A DNA stretch of 64,000 nucleotides from Lachnospiraceae bacterium. Lineage in GTDB: Bacteria; Bacillota; Clostridia; Lachnospirales; Lachnospiraceae. Where the stretch lies: contig JAETQI010000003.1 in assembly GCA_021770755.1 (NCBI GenBank), positions 103,652-167,651 of the forward strand, in the 5' to 3' direction. The position numbers and the translations under genes were made by a program. Positions 39,058 through 47,774 of the stretch are shown piece after piece. Position 1 is the first letter of the stretch; every line of letters begins with the position of its first letter. Under the pieces are notes generated by a model, which ran no database searches, was not told the origin of the DNA, and saw nothing but the letters and a program-made list of their open reading frames with translations.

Positions 39058-39471
39058 ATGGCAGTAATTGATGAGTTGCTACGTTCCGAGAGTAACGGAA
39101 ATATCAGCTTTGGGAATCACGAGCTGGCGGCAAAGGCGAAGCTCGAGGATTATGAGCATTCTGGAGATGTGTACAAGGTGAAGACTTTTCACGAGATGAC
39201 CAAGCTGGAAAAAAACGGTTTGTTTCTATATGAATCGGTTCCGGGTACCTCCGTTCACGATTTCTGTGAAAACGAAAACGGCATATCTTTTACGGTTGAG
39301 GGAAGTCAGGACGCGCAGATCACGATCGGCGCGGCAGATGATTCCGAGTATGAGGTGATCGTGGCAGGGGAGAGTGCGGGTGTCATGAAGACGAACCTTT
39401 CCGGAAAGCTCAGCATCAGCGTGGAGTTCGAAGGCTCGGGCGAGGTTGATGTGAAGATCATAAAAAAATAG
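39058..39471 (+). CDS. Conserved small protein of unknown function
   Basis: 137 residues, acidic, predicted all-beta from about residue 30 to the end, with no signal peptide or membrane helix. Recognisable stretches are NGNISFGNHELAAKAKLEDY and VYKVKTFHEMTKLEKNGLFL, and a C-terminal VMKTNLSGKLSISVEFEG. Close relatives in Lachnospiraceae are, from memory, sometimes labelled endosialidase, but no sialidase motif is present, so I do not adopt that name. A very good ribosome site (AGGAGG) suggests high expression. Single gene, ending at a perfect palindrome. Confidence 0.75.
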   Translation: MAVIDELLRSESNGNISFGNHELAAKAKLEDYEHSGDVYKVKTFHEMTKLEKNGLFLYESVPGTSVHDFCENENGISFTVEGSQDAQITIGAADDSEYEVIVAGESAGVMKTNLSGKLSISVEFEGSGEVDVKIIKK

Positions 39472-39473
39472 AT

Positions 39474-39497
39474 AAACCTCCTCATATGAGGAGGTTT
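39474..39497 (+). terminator. Palindromic terminator
   Basis: A perfect 24-base palindrome AAACCTCCTCATATGAGGAGGTTT followed by CTTAT. The T run is weak. The right arm AGGAGG mimics a ribosome site. Confidence 0.65.
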
Positions 39498-39560
39498 CTT
39501 ATGTGGTGCGCCTGGCAGTGGAGAGAGTGATCCACTGCCCGCGCCTGATAGGAGGTTTTC

Positions 39561-40916
39561 ATGGCAAAAAAGAGTACAACTGTTTTTTTCTGTCAGGAGT
39601 GTGGGCATGAGTCTTCCAAGTGGATGGGGCAGTGTCCGGCATGTAAGAAATGGAACACGTTCGTGGAGGAAAAAACGAGTGTGGCGGGCGGCAAGATCAC
39701 CCCGTTCCGGGAGGCGGCAAAGCCTGTCAGGATCGGCTCGATCTCGATGGGGGAGGAGGAGCGCATGCACACCGGCATCGCAGAGCTTGACCGTGTGCTT
39801 GGCGGGGGGATCATGCACGGATCCCTGACGCTGGTGGGGGGCGATCCCGGGATCGGGAAGTCCACACTTTTGCTGCAGATGTGCAGGCTGCTCGCCAATG
39901 CAGGGAGAAAGGTCCTGTATATATCAGGGGAGGAATCCTTAAAGCAGATCAAGCTCAGGGCGGTACGGATCGGTGATTTTCAGGATTCGATGCTGCTCCT
40001 GTGCGAGACGGATCTGGGCATCGTGGAGGAGACGATCCGCCACACGGAGCCGGAGATCGTTGTCATCGACTCGATCCAGACGATGTATCAGGAGTCTGTG
40101 TCCTCGGCGCCGGGCAGCGTGTCCCAGGTGCGGGAGGCGACGAATGTCTTTCTGCAGCTTGCAAAGGGGACGGGGACGTCGATCTTTATCGTGGGCCATG
40201 TGACAAAGGAAGGAACCGTTGCGGGTCCGCGTGTGCTGGAACATATGGTTGATACGGTGCTGTATTTTGAGGGCGACAGATATGCTTCCTACAGGATCCT
40301 GCGCGGTGTCAAGAACCGCTTTGGCTCCACCAACGAGATCGGGGTCTTCGAGATGCGCAAGGAAGGGCTGATAGAGGTGGAGAACCCTTCGGAGTATATG
40401 CTGAGCGGGAAGCCGGCGGGGGCGAGCGGTTCTGTCGTGGTCTGCTCCGTGGAAGGCACCAGACCCATATTGATAGAGATACAGGCGCTCGTGTGCAGGA
40501 CGAATTTCGGAATACCGCGGCGTCAGACGACGGGCACGGATTTCAACAGGGTCAATCTCCTGATGGCAGTGCTGGAGAAACGGCTGGGCCTGCAGATCGG
40601 GGACTGCGATGCCTATGTGAACATTGCGGGCGGTATGAAGATCAGCGAGCCGGCGATCGATCTGGGGCTGATCATGGCGATCGTTTCCAGTTTTAAGAAC
40701 CGCGCCATCGATGAGCGGATGATCGTCTTTGGCGAGGTGGGGCTCAGCGGTGAGGTGCGCGCTGTGAGCATGGCGCAGCAGCGGGTACAAGAGGCAAAAA
40801 AGCTCGGCTATGAGACGGTGGTCATGCCGAGAGTCAATCTGGAAGGGATGGACAGAACAGATGGTATCAGGATCATCGGTGTCGGGGGGATCGGCGAGGC
40901 GATTGATCTGATCTGA
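39561..40916 (+). CDS. radA: DNA repair protein RadA (Sms)
   Basis: RecA-like branch-migration helicase of recombination. 451 residues. An N-terminal zinc finger (CQECGHESSKWMGQCPACKKW) precedes the ATPase core with Walker A GGDPGIGKSTLLLQ, the KNRFGSTNEIG RadA signature, and a C-terminal Lon-like P-domain (about 290-451). Start follows AGGAGG. The M18 aminopeptidase gene begins 33 bases after its stop. Confidence 0.96.
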   Translation: MAKKSTTVFFCQECGHESSKWMGQCPACKKWNTFVEEKTSVAGGKITPFREAAKPVRIGSISMGEEERMHTGIAELDRVLGGGIMHGSLTLVGGDPGIGKSTLLLQMCRLLANAGRKVLYISGEESLKQIKLRAVRIGDFQDSMLLLCETDLGIVEETIRHTEPEIVVIDSIQTMYQESVSSAPGSVSQVREATNVFLQLAKGTGTSIFIVGHVTKEGTVAGPRVLEHMVDTVLYFEGDRYASYRILRGVKNRFGSTNEIGVFEMRKEGLIEVENPSEYMLSGKPAGASGSVVVCSVEGTRPILIEIQALVCRTNFGIPRRQTTGTDFNRVNLLMAVLEKRLGLQIGDCDAYVNIAGGMKISEPAIDLGLIMAIVSSFKNRAIDERMIVFGEVGLSGEVRAVSMAQQRVQEAKKLGYETVVMPRVNLEGMDRTDGIRIIGVGGIGEAIDLI

Positions 40917-40949
40917 GTGATGCAGATAAATATTGAATGGAGGTTTAAG

Positions 40950-42251
40950 ATGCAGGGTGATCATATAGAGGAATTGATGGCGTTTCTGGACAACAGCCTG
41001 ACAAGCTATCATGCGGTGGACAACATCAGGAGAGAATTGCTGCAAAAAGGCTTTACAGAGCTCTCGGAGAAGAAAGTATGGTCTCTGGAAGCGGGAGGGG
41101 ATCATTTTGTGATCCGCAATGACTCGTCTGTGATCGCATTTCGCGTGCCGGAATGCGATGTGCATGAGATCAGGGGATATCATGTGTACGCGGCACACTC
41201 GGACTCCCCGGCGTTCAAGGTCAAGGAGAATCCGGAGATCGAGAAGGAGGGGGGCTATGTCAGCGTCAATACGGAAAAGTACGGTGGGATGATCTTATCC
41301 ACGTGGTTTGACAGACCGCTTACGATCGCGGGGCGGGTCTGCGTGGAGGAGGACGGTGAGATCGTATCCCGCCTGGTGAGGTTGAAGGACAATATCTGTG
41401 TGATACCAAGCCTGGCGATCCATATGAACAGGGATACGAACAATGGTGTGGCGCTCAGCGCGCAGAATGATATGATGCCCCTCCTGATGGCGGCAGACCG
41501 TGATGACAGGGAGAGGAAATCGAAAGGAATGCTGGCTGCCATGGCGGCAAAGGCGCTGGATATAAAGGCGGACAGCGTGTTGTCCTGCGACTTGTTTGTG
41601 GAGAACTGTGAGAAGGCGGTTCTCGCGGGGGCGGAGGACGAGATGGTCATGGCGCCGCGGTTCGACGATCTTGCGTGTGTCTTTGCAGGACTTAAGGGGA
41701 TCGTCGGAAAACGGTCAGAACGCTATATTGATGTGCTCGCCGTGTTTGACAATGAGGAGGTGGGAAGCCTCACGAGACAGGGGGCGGACTCGACGTTTTT
41801 CCGGGATACGCTGGAAAATATCGCGGACGGGCTGGGTGTCAGCGCAAACGTCTGCCGCACATGGAAGGCGGACAGCTTCATGCTCAGTGCTGACAACGGG
41901 CACGCGTGCCACCCGAATCAGGGAGGAAAGGCAGATCTGACAAACCGTCCGTATCTGAACAGGGGCGTGGTGCTCAAATACCACGGCGGACAGAAATATG
42001 CGACGGATGCGTACTCTGCGGCATATGTCAGGAATCTGTGCAGTAAAAATGACATTCCGCTCCAGACATACGCAAACCACTCGGATATACCGGGTGGTTC
42101 GACGCTTGGCAATCTGGCGATGGCACAGGTATCCATGGCGGCAGCGGATATCGGGCTGCCGCAGCTTGCCATGCACTCCGCCTATGAGACAGGCGGGGCG
42201 GCGGATATCGGATACCTGATCCGCCTGGCGGAAGTATTTTTCAGTGAATAG
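40950..42251 (+). CDS. M18-family aminopeptidase
   Basis: Zinc aminopeptidase of the aspartyl aminopeptidase type, 433 residues. Metal-ligand motifs are visible: YAAHSDSPAFKVK near the N-terminus, AVFDNEEVGSLTRQGA in the middle, and MHSAYETGG near the C-terminus, with NGHACHPNQ between them. It trims N-terminal acidic or related residues from cytoplasmic peptides. Start at 40950 after TGGAGG; a frame-extending GTG at 40917 immediately follows the radA stop and lacks a site. The last 11 bases overlap the end of the convergent M56-type gene. Confidence 0.93.
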   Translation: MQGDHIEELMAFLDNSLTSYHAVDNIRRELLQKGFTELSEKKVWSLEAGGDHFVIRNDSSVIAFRVPECDVHEIRGYHVYAAHSDSPAFKVKENPEIEKEGGYVSVNTEKYGGMILSTWFDRPLTIAGRVCVEEDGEIVSRLVRLKDNICVIPSLAIHMNRDTNNGVALSAQNDMMPLLMAADRDDRERKSKGMLAAMAAKALDIKADSVLSCDLFVENCEKAVLAGAEDEMVMAPRFDDLACVFAGLKGIVGKRSERYIDVLAVFDNEEVGSLTRQGADSTFFRDTLENIADGLGVSANVCRTWKADSFMLSADNGHACHPNQGGKADLTNRPYLNRGVVLKYHGGQKYATDAYSAAYVRNLCSKNDIPLQTYANHSDIPGGSTLGNLAMAQVSMAAADIGLPQLAMHSAYETGGAADIGYLIRLAEVFFSE

Positions 42252-43917
42252 CTGTCTCGGTGCACTCGCCTGTCAGTGTTTTCTCATTGATCGAGATGTC
42301 TGACGCGTATTTCCGGCTGGACTGGGCGAGTTCATCGGTCCGGCGGTCGTACGCGGGATCTCCTTTGTGGAACGCGTTGACAGCGATGATCACGCCGAGA
42401 CGGTCCCGCTCGACAGTAAGGTCGACTGCGCCCTCCGGCTGGGACATGTAGCGCCCGATCATCTTGTCAGAGAAAGTGCGTATGCTCTCGCCGTTGTACA
42501 GCAGCGTCAGGTCGTTCTTCTCGTCGCTGCGGACAAGCCCCCATGCCGCGTATTCATCATAGAACATTTCATCGCTCAGGCACAGCGACATGTGAAGGGA
42601 GAAAGCGCTCTTTTCGACGTGAAACTCTTCGGACAGCGCGGTCAGGATCTGGGCTTTGAGGATATCCGGATCATTGGTGGCATCTGCGCGCATGATATCG
42701 AATATGCGTTCCGATGCCCTGTCCTCCGCGTTCCTGCCCAGCGCGATATCCCGCGTCAGATCGACCTGCACGCCCCAGCGGCAGCTATCGGAGGCGCAGT
42801 AAGGAGTCAGCGTCTGATAAAAGGGTGCCTGTCCGCCTGTGGCAAGGACGACGGAGCCGCTCACCAGAAGGCAGACGGACAATGCCAGCAGCAGGGCGGA
42901 GGCTTTCCTGTAGTGCAGGACATTCTGGATGCGCTTCTCGACCTCGGTTTTGGAGAATGCGCTGTAGAGCAGCGTCTGGCGGCTTCCCGAGACGGCCATG
43001 GCGAGCAGGCTCATGGCGTAGCTCTTTTTGTTTTCTTCCGCCTCGCTGCCATGGTCATACTGGCGAAGGACGGTTTCGTCGCACGCCATCTCCAGGTCGG
43101 ATGCCAGATAGCGGGACAGGATCCAGACCAGCGGATTGAACCAGTGGATGCAGAGGGTGAGGAGCATGACGGATTTCAGCCAGTTGTCCTTCCGGCGGAT
43201 ATGCATGGTCTCATGACAGAGGATATGGCGCAGGAGCGCTGTGTTCTCAAAGTCGATCCGCGTCGGCAGATAGATCTTTGGCGCGAGCAGGCCGCACACC
43301 AGCGGGGAGGCGATCTCATCGCTGGTGAACACCAGAATGTGTCCCATATCCATCTCGCGCAGGAGTGTGTTGACCGTCTCGTTATGTTCTATCAGCAGTG
43401 CATTCTTCAAGCGGTTTGCATATCGGTATTTCTGGGCGAGCAGGATGCCTGCCGTGATGAGGACGCCTGCAGCGTAAACGGACAGTATCACATCTGTGCG
43501 GGAAAACAGATCGGGCATCAGGTATTCATAGTCGATGGAATACGCGACGCTGCCGGGCTGTTCCTGCACGATCGTCTCCTGTATGTCTGTCGATGCGATC
43601 CCGATCTCCGACAGGGCGGCAGTGCCGGATTCCGGTTCGGGCTGTTCGGCAGGGATGGCATCATCGACAAAAGCGGTCTGTGGGACGGCATTTGCGAAGG
43701 GGTAGCCGGAGGCAAATTCAGGCACGTTCAGGCTCAGCGGGCTGCTCAGTGAGAACGGAACCAGCAGGCGCAGCAGCACGACGCTCCAGAGCGCCGGAAA
43801 CACGAATTTCGGAAGCCTGTTCTTGAAAAGTCCGCGCAGCAGCAGGACAGCGACGATCATGATGCTTCCATAGAAGATCATCAGGTAAAATGGCATGTTC
43901 ATCTTAAAGCTTATCAT
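42241..43917 (-). CDS. BlaR1-like M56 membrane metallopeptidase
   Basis: 558 residues. Two N-terminal helices (about 10-28 and 38-58) precede an acidic external loop, a third helix (about 142-162), and the cytoplasmic peptidase with HETMH at 235-239 and downstream DLEMACDET supplying the third ligand. A last helix (about 332-352) precedes a C-terminal external domain of about 200 residues that does not look like the penicillin-binding sensor of BlaR1 (no SxxK/KTG motifs seen). It should sense an extracellular signal and cleave the BlaI-type repressor encoded just upstream. No beta-lactamase gene is nearby, so the regulated target is elsewhere. Confidence 0.88.
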   Translation of the reverse strand: MISFKMNMPFYLMIFYGSIMIVAVLLLRGLFKNRLPKFVFPALWSVVLLRLLVPFSLSSPLSLNVPEFASGYPFANAVPQTAFVDDAIPAEQPEPESGTAALSEIGIASTDIQETIVQEQPGSVAYSIDYEYLMPDLFSRTDVILSVYAAGVLITAGILLAQKYRYANRLKNALLIEHNETVNTLLREMDMGHILVFTSDEIASPLVCGLLAPKIYLPTRIDFENTALLRHILCHETMHIRRKDNWLKSVMLLTLCIHWFNPLVWILSRYLASDLEMACDETVLRQYDHGSEAEENKKSYAMSLLAMAVSGSRQTLLYSAFSKTEVEKRIQNVLHYRKASALLLALSVCLLVSGSVVLATGGQAPFYQTLTPYCASDSCRWGVQVDLTRDIALGRNAEDRASERIFDIMRADATNDPDILKAQILTALSEEFHVEKSAFSLHMSLCLSDEMFYDEYAAWGLVRSDEKNDLTLLYNGESIRTFSDKMIGRYMSQPEGAVDLTVERDRLGVIIAVNAFHKGDPAYDRRTDELAQSSRKYASDISINEKTLTGECTETAIH

Positions 43918-44007
43918 AGTATTTTCCTTTCTGAATCTGAAAATTAAATCTGAAAATATTGAAGGGATCCTGCAGGGTTCAAACGATCCTGCGGTGTCGG
44001 CTGACCG

Positions 44008-44361
44008 CTATTTTGAATCCCGGATCATTTCTGCGAGCCTTGCGGCATCTTCCTCTGAGATTCCCTGATGTTTGAGGAAAGAGGAGAAGAAGAGTTCGCT
44101 CGAACCGCCGAACATCTTGTCGATCAGTTGTTCTGTCTCACTCTGTGCGACCTCGTCGCGGCTCACGAGCGTCCTGCAGATAAATCCGGGTTCTTCGCGC
44201 GCGACGGCGCCTTTTTCGATACATTTCTTGATGACGGTGTAGGTCGTGTTCTTGTTCCAGCCGATGCGCTGTGAGAGCAGATCCACGATCTCTTTTGCGG
44301 ATCTTGGTTCCTGTTCCCACAGGACTTCCATGACTTTTAGTTCGGAATCGAATAGTTTCAT
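44008..44361 (-). CDS. BlaI/MecI-family repressor
   Basis: Winged-helix repressor of 117 residues (LFDSELKVMEVLWEQEPRSA, then IGWNKNTTYTVIKKCIEKG), with a C-terminal dimerisation part holding FGGSSELFFSSFL where cleavage by the M56 protein would be expected. Start at 44361 after AAGGAGG; a longer frame up to 44502 runs through the promoter. It is transcribed first, 90 bases before the M56 gene, from a promoter covered by two dyads, so it should repress its own operon. Confidence 0.92.
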   Translation of the reverse strand: MKLFDSELKVMEVLWEQEPRSAKEIVDLLSQRIGWNKNTTYTVIKKCIEKGAVAREEPGFICRTLVSRDEVAQSETEQLIDKMFGGSSELFFSSFLKHQGISEEDAARLAEMIRDSK

Positions 44362-44401
44362 GATGGATACCTCCTTGTTTTTTATGTGCAGATTCTTTTT
44401 G

Positions 44402-44419
44402 AGACTATTCGAATAGTCT
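44402..44419. promoter_or_regulatory. BlaI-type operator 2
   Basis: Perfect 18-base palindrome AGACTATTCGAATAGTCT, 30 bases centre-to-centre from operator 1, just downstream of the predicted transcription start of the repressor operon. Confidence 0.75.
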
Positions 44420-44431
44420 GCTGATAAAAAT

Positions 44432-44449
44432 AGACTATCACAATAGTCT
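44432..44449. promoter_or_regulatory. BlaI-type operator 1, overlapping the -10
   Basis: AGACTATCACAATAGTCT has the same GACTAT/ATAGTC arms as operator 2 and covers the -10 hexamer of the minus-strand promoter. Confidence 0.75.
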
Positions 44450-44460
44450 GAGCTTGTCAA
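44432..44460 (-). promoter_or_regulatory. Promoter of the blaI-blaR1-like operon
   Basis: Minus-strand consensus TTGACA (44455-44460), 17-base spacer, TAGTCT (44432-44437). Confidence 0.7.
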
Positions 44461-44592
44461 GACAAAAATCAGGGGAACGGAGTGAACAGTAATACGTAAC
44501 ATGTTACAACCGATAAATAGACAAAAAGGTAATAGTAAATCTGAATAATATGTGGTAAAATGAACTGAAACGGAACCTAGGAGGGATTGTAT

Positions 44593-45570
44593 ATGCTGAA
44601 TAAGGAGATTTATTTAAAAGAAGTAGCTAAAAGTCTTGCTTTATTAAGCAACGAAGTGACTATACTGAATGCTATCAATCTCTATGATATTAACATTGCC
44701 GCCGAAGATTTTTTTCCTGGCTTGTTAAACCTTATTTATGGATATTAATTAAAGAATGCAAACCATTTGGAAAAGAATGCGCCAGCCATTGATCTTTATG
44801 ATGAAGTTAATAGAATCGCAATACAGGTAACATCTGACAGTTCCAGTAAAAAGATTAATCACACAATAGAGGAATTTAATAAGAACAAGGCATATAATCG
44901 CTATGACAGGCTGGTGGTTTTGGTTTTAACACAGAAGAAAAAGTATACAGCAGCTTTTGATACAGACGGAAATTTTGTTTTTGACAAAACAAAAGATATT
45001 TGGGATGTTGAAGATTTAATAAAAGATATCAGAAAATTGGATACGGAACAAATAAAGGAAATCAGCAACTATTTATCAAAAGAATTATGTGATAAATATT
45101 ATGCTGTTAAGGCAACACAGGCTGGCGAGATTGATACGATTATCGATTTGATAGAATATATTTCCAAACATAGGAAGGTCAAAAAGGGAAGGAAGACAGA
45201 AGTTGATCCTGAATATAAAATATATAAAAGATTTCGGGAATTTGCAGATAAGCTGATTACGGAATATACAACGCTGTTTGCCATCTATGGAGAAGCATTG
45301 GAAGTTGTAAATGATACTCTGGGGATAGATGAAGCACAGGATATCATTATTATGTTTTATCTTCAGGACATCAGCATACAGTATTTGGATGAAGCAGGGA
45401 ACAATCCAGTTTTGGCACTTAACAAACTGGTTGCATATTTTGAAGATAAATTAAGTGTTAATGGTAAAAAATATGATAGGGCAGCTATCAAATTTTACTT
45501 AGTCAATGAAATGATTAAGTGCAGGGTTTTTCCAAATGAGAGGAGTGAGTATGATGATGGCGAACAGTAA
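44593..45570 (+). pseudogene. SMEK-domain protein of an ABC-three-component system, interrupted by an in-frame stop
   Basis: Read from the ATG at 44593 (AGGAGGG eight bases upstream), the protein starts with SMEK-domain sequence (INLYDINIAAEDFFPGLLNL, then YGY) and meets TAA at 44746-44748. The same frame continues at once with LKNANHLEKNAPAIDLYDEV and NRIAIQVTSDSSSKKI, the second half of the same domain, and stays open to 45570 (about 325 codons in all). One codon is thus a stop where a sense codon is expected; a single-base change from AAA, CAA or GAA would do this. The C-terminal half (about 165-325) fits the ABC-3C C-terminal domain. Reinitiation at TTG 44767 would give a 267-residue product lacking the first third of the SMEK domain. 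AT-rich. Confidence 0.72.
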
Positions 45571-45781
45571 CGCTTTAAAAACCTCTGCCTTGTATATCGG
45601 CTATCTCATACTCAAGGAGATACAAAAGCAGGGAAGGGATAAAGTTTCAATTTATGACGTGTCGAAAGCTCTTAAAAAAAATGGCATTTCAAGCAGCAGG
45701 CAGTTGATCCTGGGGCTTTCATTTTTATATTCTGTTGATATTGTGGAATTCGAGGAGGCGAACATATGGGTAAAGAAATAA
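45551..45781 (+). CDS. ABC-three-component system middle component (small winged-helix-like protein)
   Basis: 76 residues beginning with a run of Met; ATGs at 45551, 45554 and 45557 are all possible, with AGGAG at 45541. The sequence ALYIGYLILKEIQKQGRDKV then SIYDVSKALKKNGISSSRQL resembles the small helical middle components that bridge effector and ATPase in ABC-3C systems. It overlaps the SMEK gene by 20 bases and the ATPase gene by 16, so the three genes are translated as one unit. The role is inferred from size, order and neighbours. Confidence 0.72.
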   Translation: MMMANSNALKTSALYIGYLILKEIQKQGRDKVSIYDVSKALKKNGISSSRQLILGLSFLYSVDIVEFEEANIWVKK

Positions 45782-47523
45782 ATCGTATCCGCATAAATCG
45801 TCTTTACTCTGAAAATCATATCTTTGAGGATATTGTATTTCATGATGGGGTAAATATCATTTTAGGCGAAAAATACGATGATAGTCTTGTCAGGGGACGA
45901 AAAACGAATGGTGTAGGAAAATCCATGAGTATAGAGTTTTTGGATTTCTGTTTTTTAAATGATTATGACAGATCCAGGGTAGCACGAATCCCAAAAGAAG
46001 TGTTTGAACCAGAAGAAACCATAATGCTTGATTTGGAGATTGGCGGTGAAGCCATTACAATAAAAAGAAGCAGAAAAGAAGCAGATAAGCCGGTAATTAT
46101 TAGAAATGGAAAAGTAGTAACTTTTGATAAAATTCAGGATGCAAGAGATTATCTGACAGAGATCATTTTTTCAGAATTAAACGGAAAAATGGTTCCTAGT
46201 TTCAGGAACCTGTTTTCCATATTGATGCGTGATGAACGCTCAGAATTCACAGATATTATAAAGTGTCATGATTTGAGGAAGAGGATACCAGACGATTTGA
46301 GTGCGCACTTATTTTTATTAGGATTTTCTTTAGAAGCATATCGGTATGCGTTAAATCAGGCAAAGGAAATTGAAAATGTTACAGCGGTCATTTCCAAAAA
46401 CAAAAAGGAATTAACCCAGGAAGGGAAAAAGAAAATTTCTGATGTCAAGGCAGAACTGAATGCGTTGGAAGATGAGCTGCAAAAGCTGGAAGATGCAATT
46501 GAAAGTTTTAAGACGAACGAAACATTTGATTCCATGGAGGCAGAGCTCATAGAACTGGAAAATCTGCTGGATCAGTTGCGTAAACGGCAGAAAGCATTGC
46601 GCCACGATTATGATAAAATACGGAAAATGCCCAAACCAGAACAGATTGACGATAGTGAGATCGAGTTGGTATACAATCAATTTAAGAATGATTTGGGCAA
46701 TGCGGTAGTAAAATCTCTGAATGAAGTAGTAGGTTTCAAAAACAGGGTGGAAGAATTTCAGAGGATGCTGGTAAATCAAAAGGCAAAGGAACTGGAAATA
46801 CAGCTTCAAGAGATTGCAGAGCAGATCAGGATAATTGATGATGAATACTCAGAAAAATTGAAGATAATAGATAAGAAAGGTGTGTTAAAAAATCTTAAAA
46901 CAAGCTTGAAGATATATGAATCAAAGAAAGAATCCCTTGCACATACAAAATTCCTGTTTGAGCAATATGAGCAAAATGATAAAAAGAAAAAGTTATTAAA
47001 GCTTCAAAAGACACAGGCGGTTATGGAAATTGACAATGAGATTGAAGAAAATAGCAAAATTCTTCAAAGTTTCATGAATACTATTTTAGAAATTCATGAA
47101 GCAATTATGGGAAACAAAGAATGTTCATTCAGTCTCCAGACAATTGATAATACAAAGAGCAAAGCACCAGTAGAGGTAAATTTAAGAATTTACGATGATG
47201 GAAGCCATAGTGTTGATAGGACGAAGGTATTTATTTATGATATGGCATTACTGTTCAATACGTATACAAGGCAGAGGCACCCATTGTTTTTAGTACATGA
47301 TAATATATTTGATGTGGATCAGGATACATTAGTACAGTGTCTGAATTATCTATATAAGCAGGAAGAAAAGTTCCAGGATTTCCAATATATTCTGACGTTG
47401 AATCGGGATAAGATTGAGAATGAAGAGCGCAGGAAGCTTATTAAGATGGATATTGATTCGCATCGTGTAGCTACTTTTACAAAAGATAAGAAGTTTTTCG
47501 GGAGGAGTTATCAGGAGATATAG
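45766..47523 (+). CDS. DUF2326-type ABC ATPase of an ABC-three-component system
   Basis: 585 residues, SMC/Rad50-like layout. The N-terminal ATP-binding half has Walker A GRKTNGVGKSMSIEF near residue 48. Long coiled coils span about 205-455 (rich in K/E/L heptads), and the C-terminal half has a Walker B-like PLFLVHDNIFDVDQDTL. Such ATPases are thought to respond to invading nucleic acid and drive the associated effector, here the SMEK protein. GAGGAGG precedes the ATG. The gene is AT-rich compared with its flanks and probably came in by transfer together with the two preceding genes. Confidence 0.82.
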   Translation: MGKEINRIRINRLYSENHIFEDIVFHDGVNIILGEKYDDSLVRGRKTNGVGKSMSIEFLDFCFLNDYDRSRVARIPKEVFEPEETIMLDLEIGGEAITIKRSRKEADKPVIIRNGKVVTFDKIQDARDYLTEIIFSELNGKMVPSFRNLFSILMRDERSEFTDIIKCHDLRKRIPDDLSAHLFLLGFSLEAYRYALNQAKEIENVTAVISKNKKELTQEGKKKISDVKAELNALEDELQKLEDAIESFKTNETFDSMEAELIELENLLDQLRKRQKALRHDYDKIRKMPKPEQIDDSEIELVYNQFKNDLGNAVVKSLNEVVGFKNRVEEFQRMLVNQKAKELEIQLQEIAEQIRIIDDEYSEKLKIIDKKGVLKNLKTSLKIYESKKESLAHTKFLFEQYEQNDKKKKLLKLQKTQAVMEIDNEIEENSKILQSFMNTILEIHEAIMGNKECSFSLQTIDNTKSKAPVEVNLRIYDDGSHSVDRTKVFIYDMALLFNTYTRQRHPLFLVHDNIFDVDQDTLVQCLNYLYKQEEKFQDFQYILTLNRDKIENEERRKLIKMDIDSHRVATFTKDKKFFGRSYQEI

Positions 47524-47546
47524 AAGAGGGACTGGAGGTGACAGAC

Positions 47547-47756
47547 ATGGACAGCACAAAAAAATTCAAGGAGCGCTATCTGGCGGGCGAGATCGAATTT
47601 GAGGCGATCGATGACTACAGTTATGAGTGGGGCATGAGTGATGAGGAGTGTACGCTTGCACAGTATCTGGGGCTGAACGCGGAGGAGGAGGACGCCTGGG
47701 TGAGCGAGAGCGAGGAGGCGCTGCTGGCACTGCTGGATGCACAGAAATCTATATAA
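47547..47756 (+). CDS. Small acidic protein of unknown function
   Basis: 69 residues, very acidic (for example NAEEEDAW and SESEEALLALLDA). Helical; the pattern LAQYLGLNAEEEDAWV is common to a loose set of small clostridial proteins that I cannot name. GGAGGTGAC upstream supports the ATG at 47547. It lies 23 bases after the ABC-3C ATPase gene and 18 bases before the GH95 start. Its base composition is GC-rich like the GH95 gene, so it belongs with the host flank, not with the island. Confidence 0.6.
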   Translation: MDSTKKFKERYLAGEIEFEAIDDYSYEWGMSDEECTLAQYLGLNAEEEDAWVSESEEALLALLDAQKSI

Positions 47757-47774
47757 ATGCAGAGGAAAGTGGAA

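Noticed and set aside
40917..40949. GTG start immediately after the radA stop for the M18 gene
   Set aside because: No ribosome site; the ATG at 40950 has TGGAGG at the right distance and fits the family start.
39939..41198. 419-codon minus-strand frame opposite radA and the M18 gene
   Set aside because: Spans two genes on the other strand, no start signal, composition typical of a shadow.
42367..43752. 461-codon plus-strand frame opposite the M56 peptidase gene
   Set aside because: Antisense shadow of a clear M56 protein; Gln/Arg/His-rich product with no recognisable domain.
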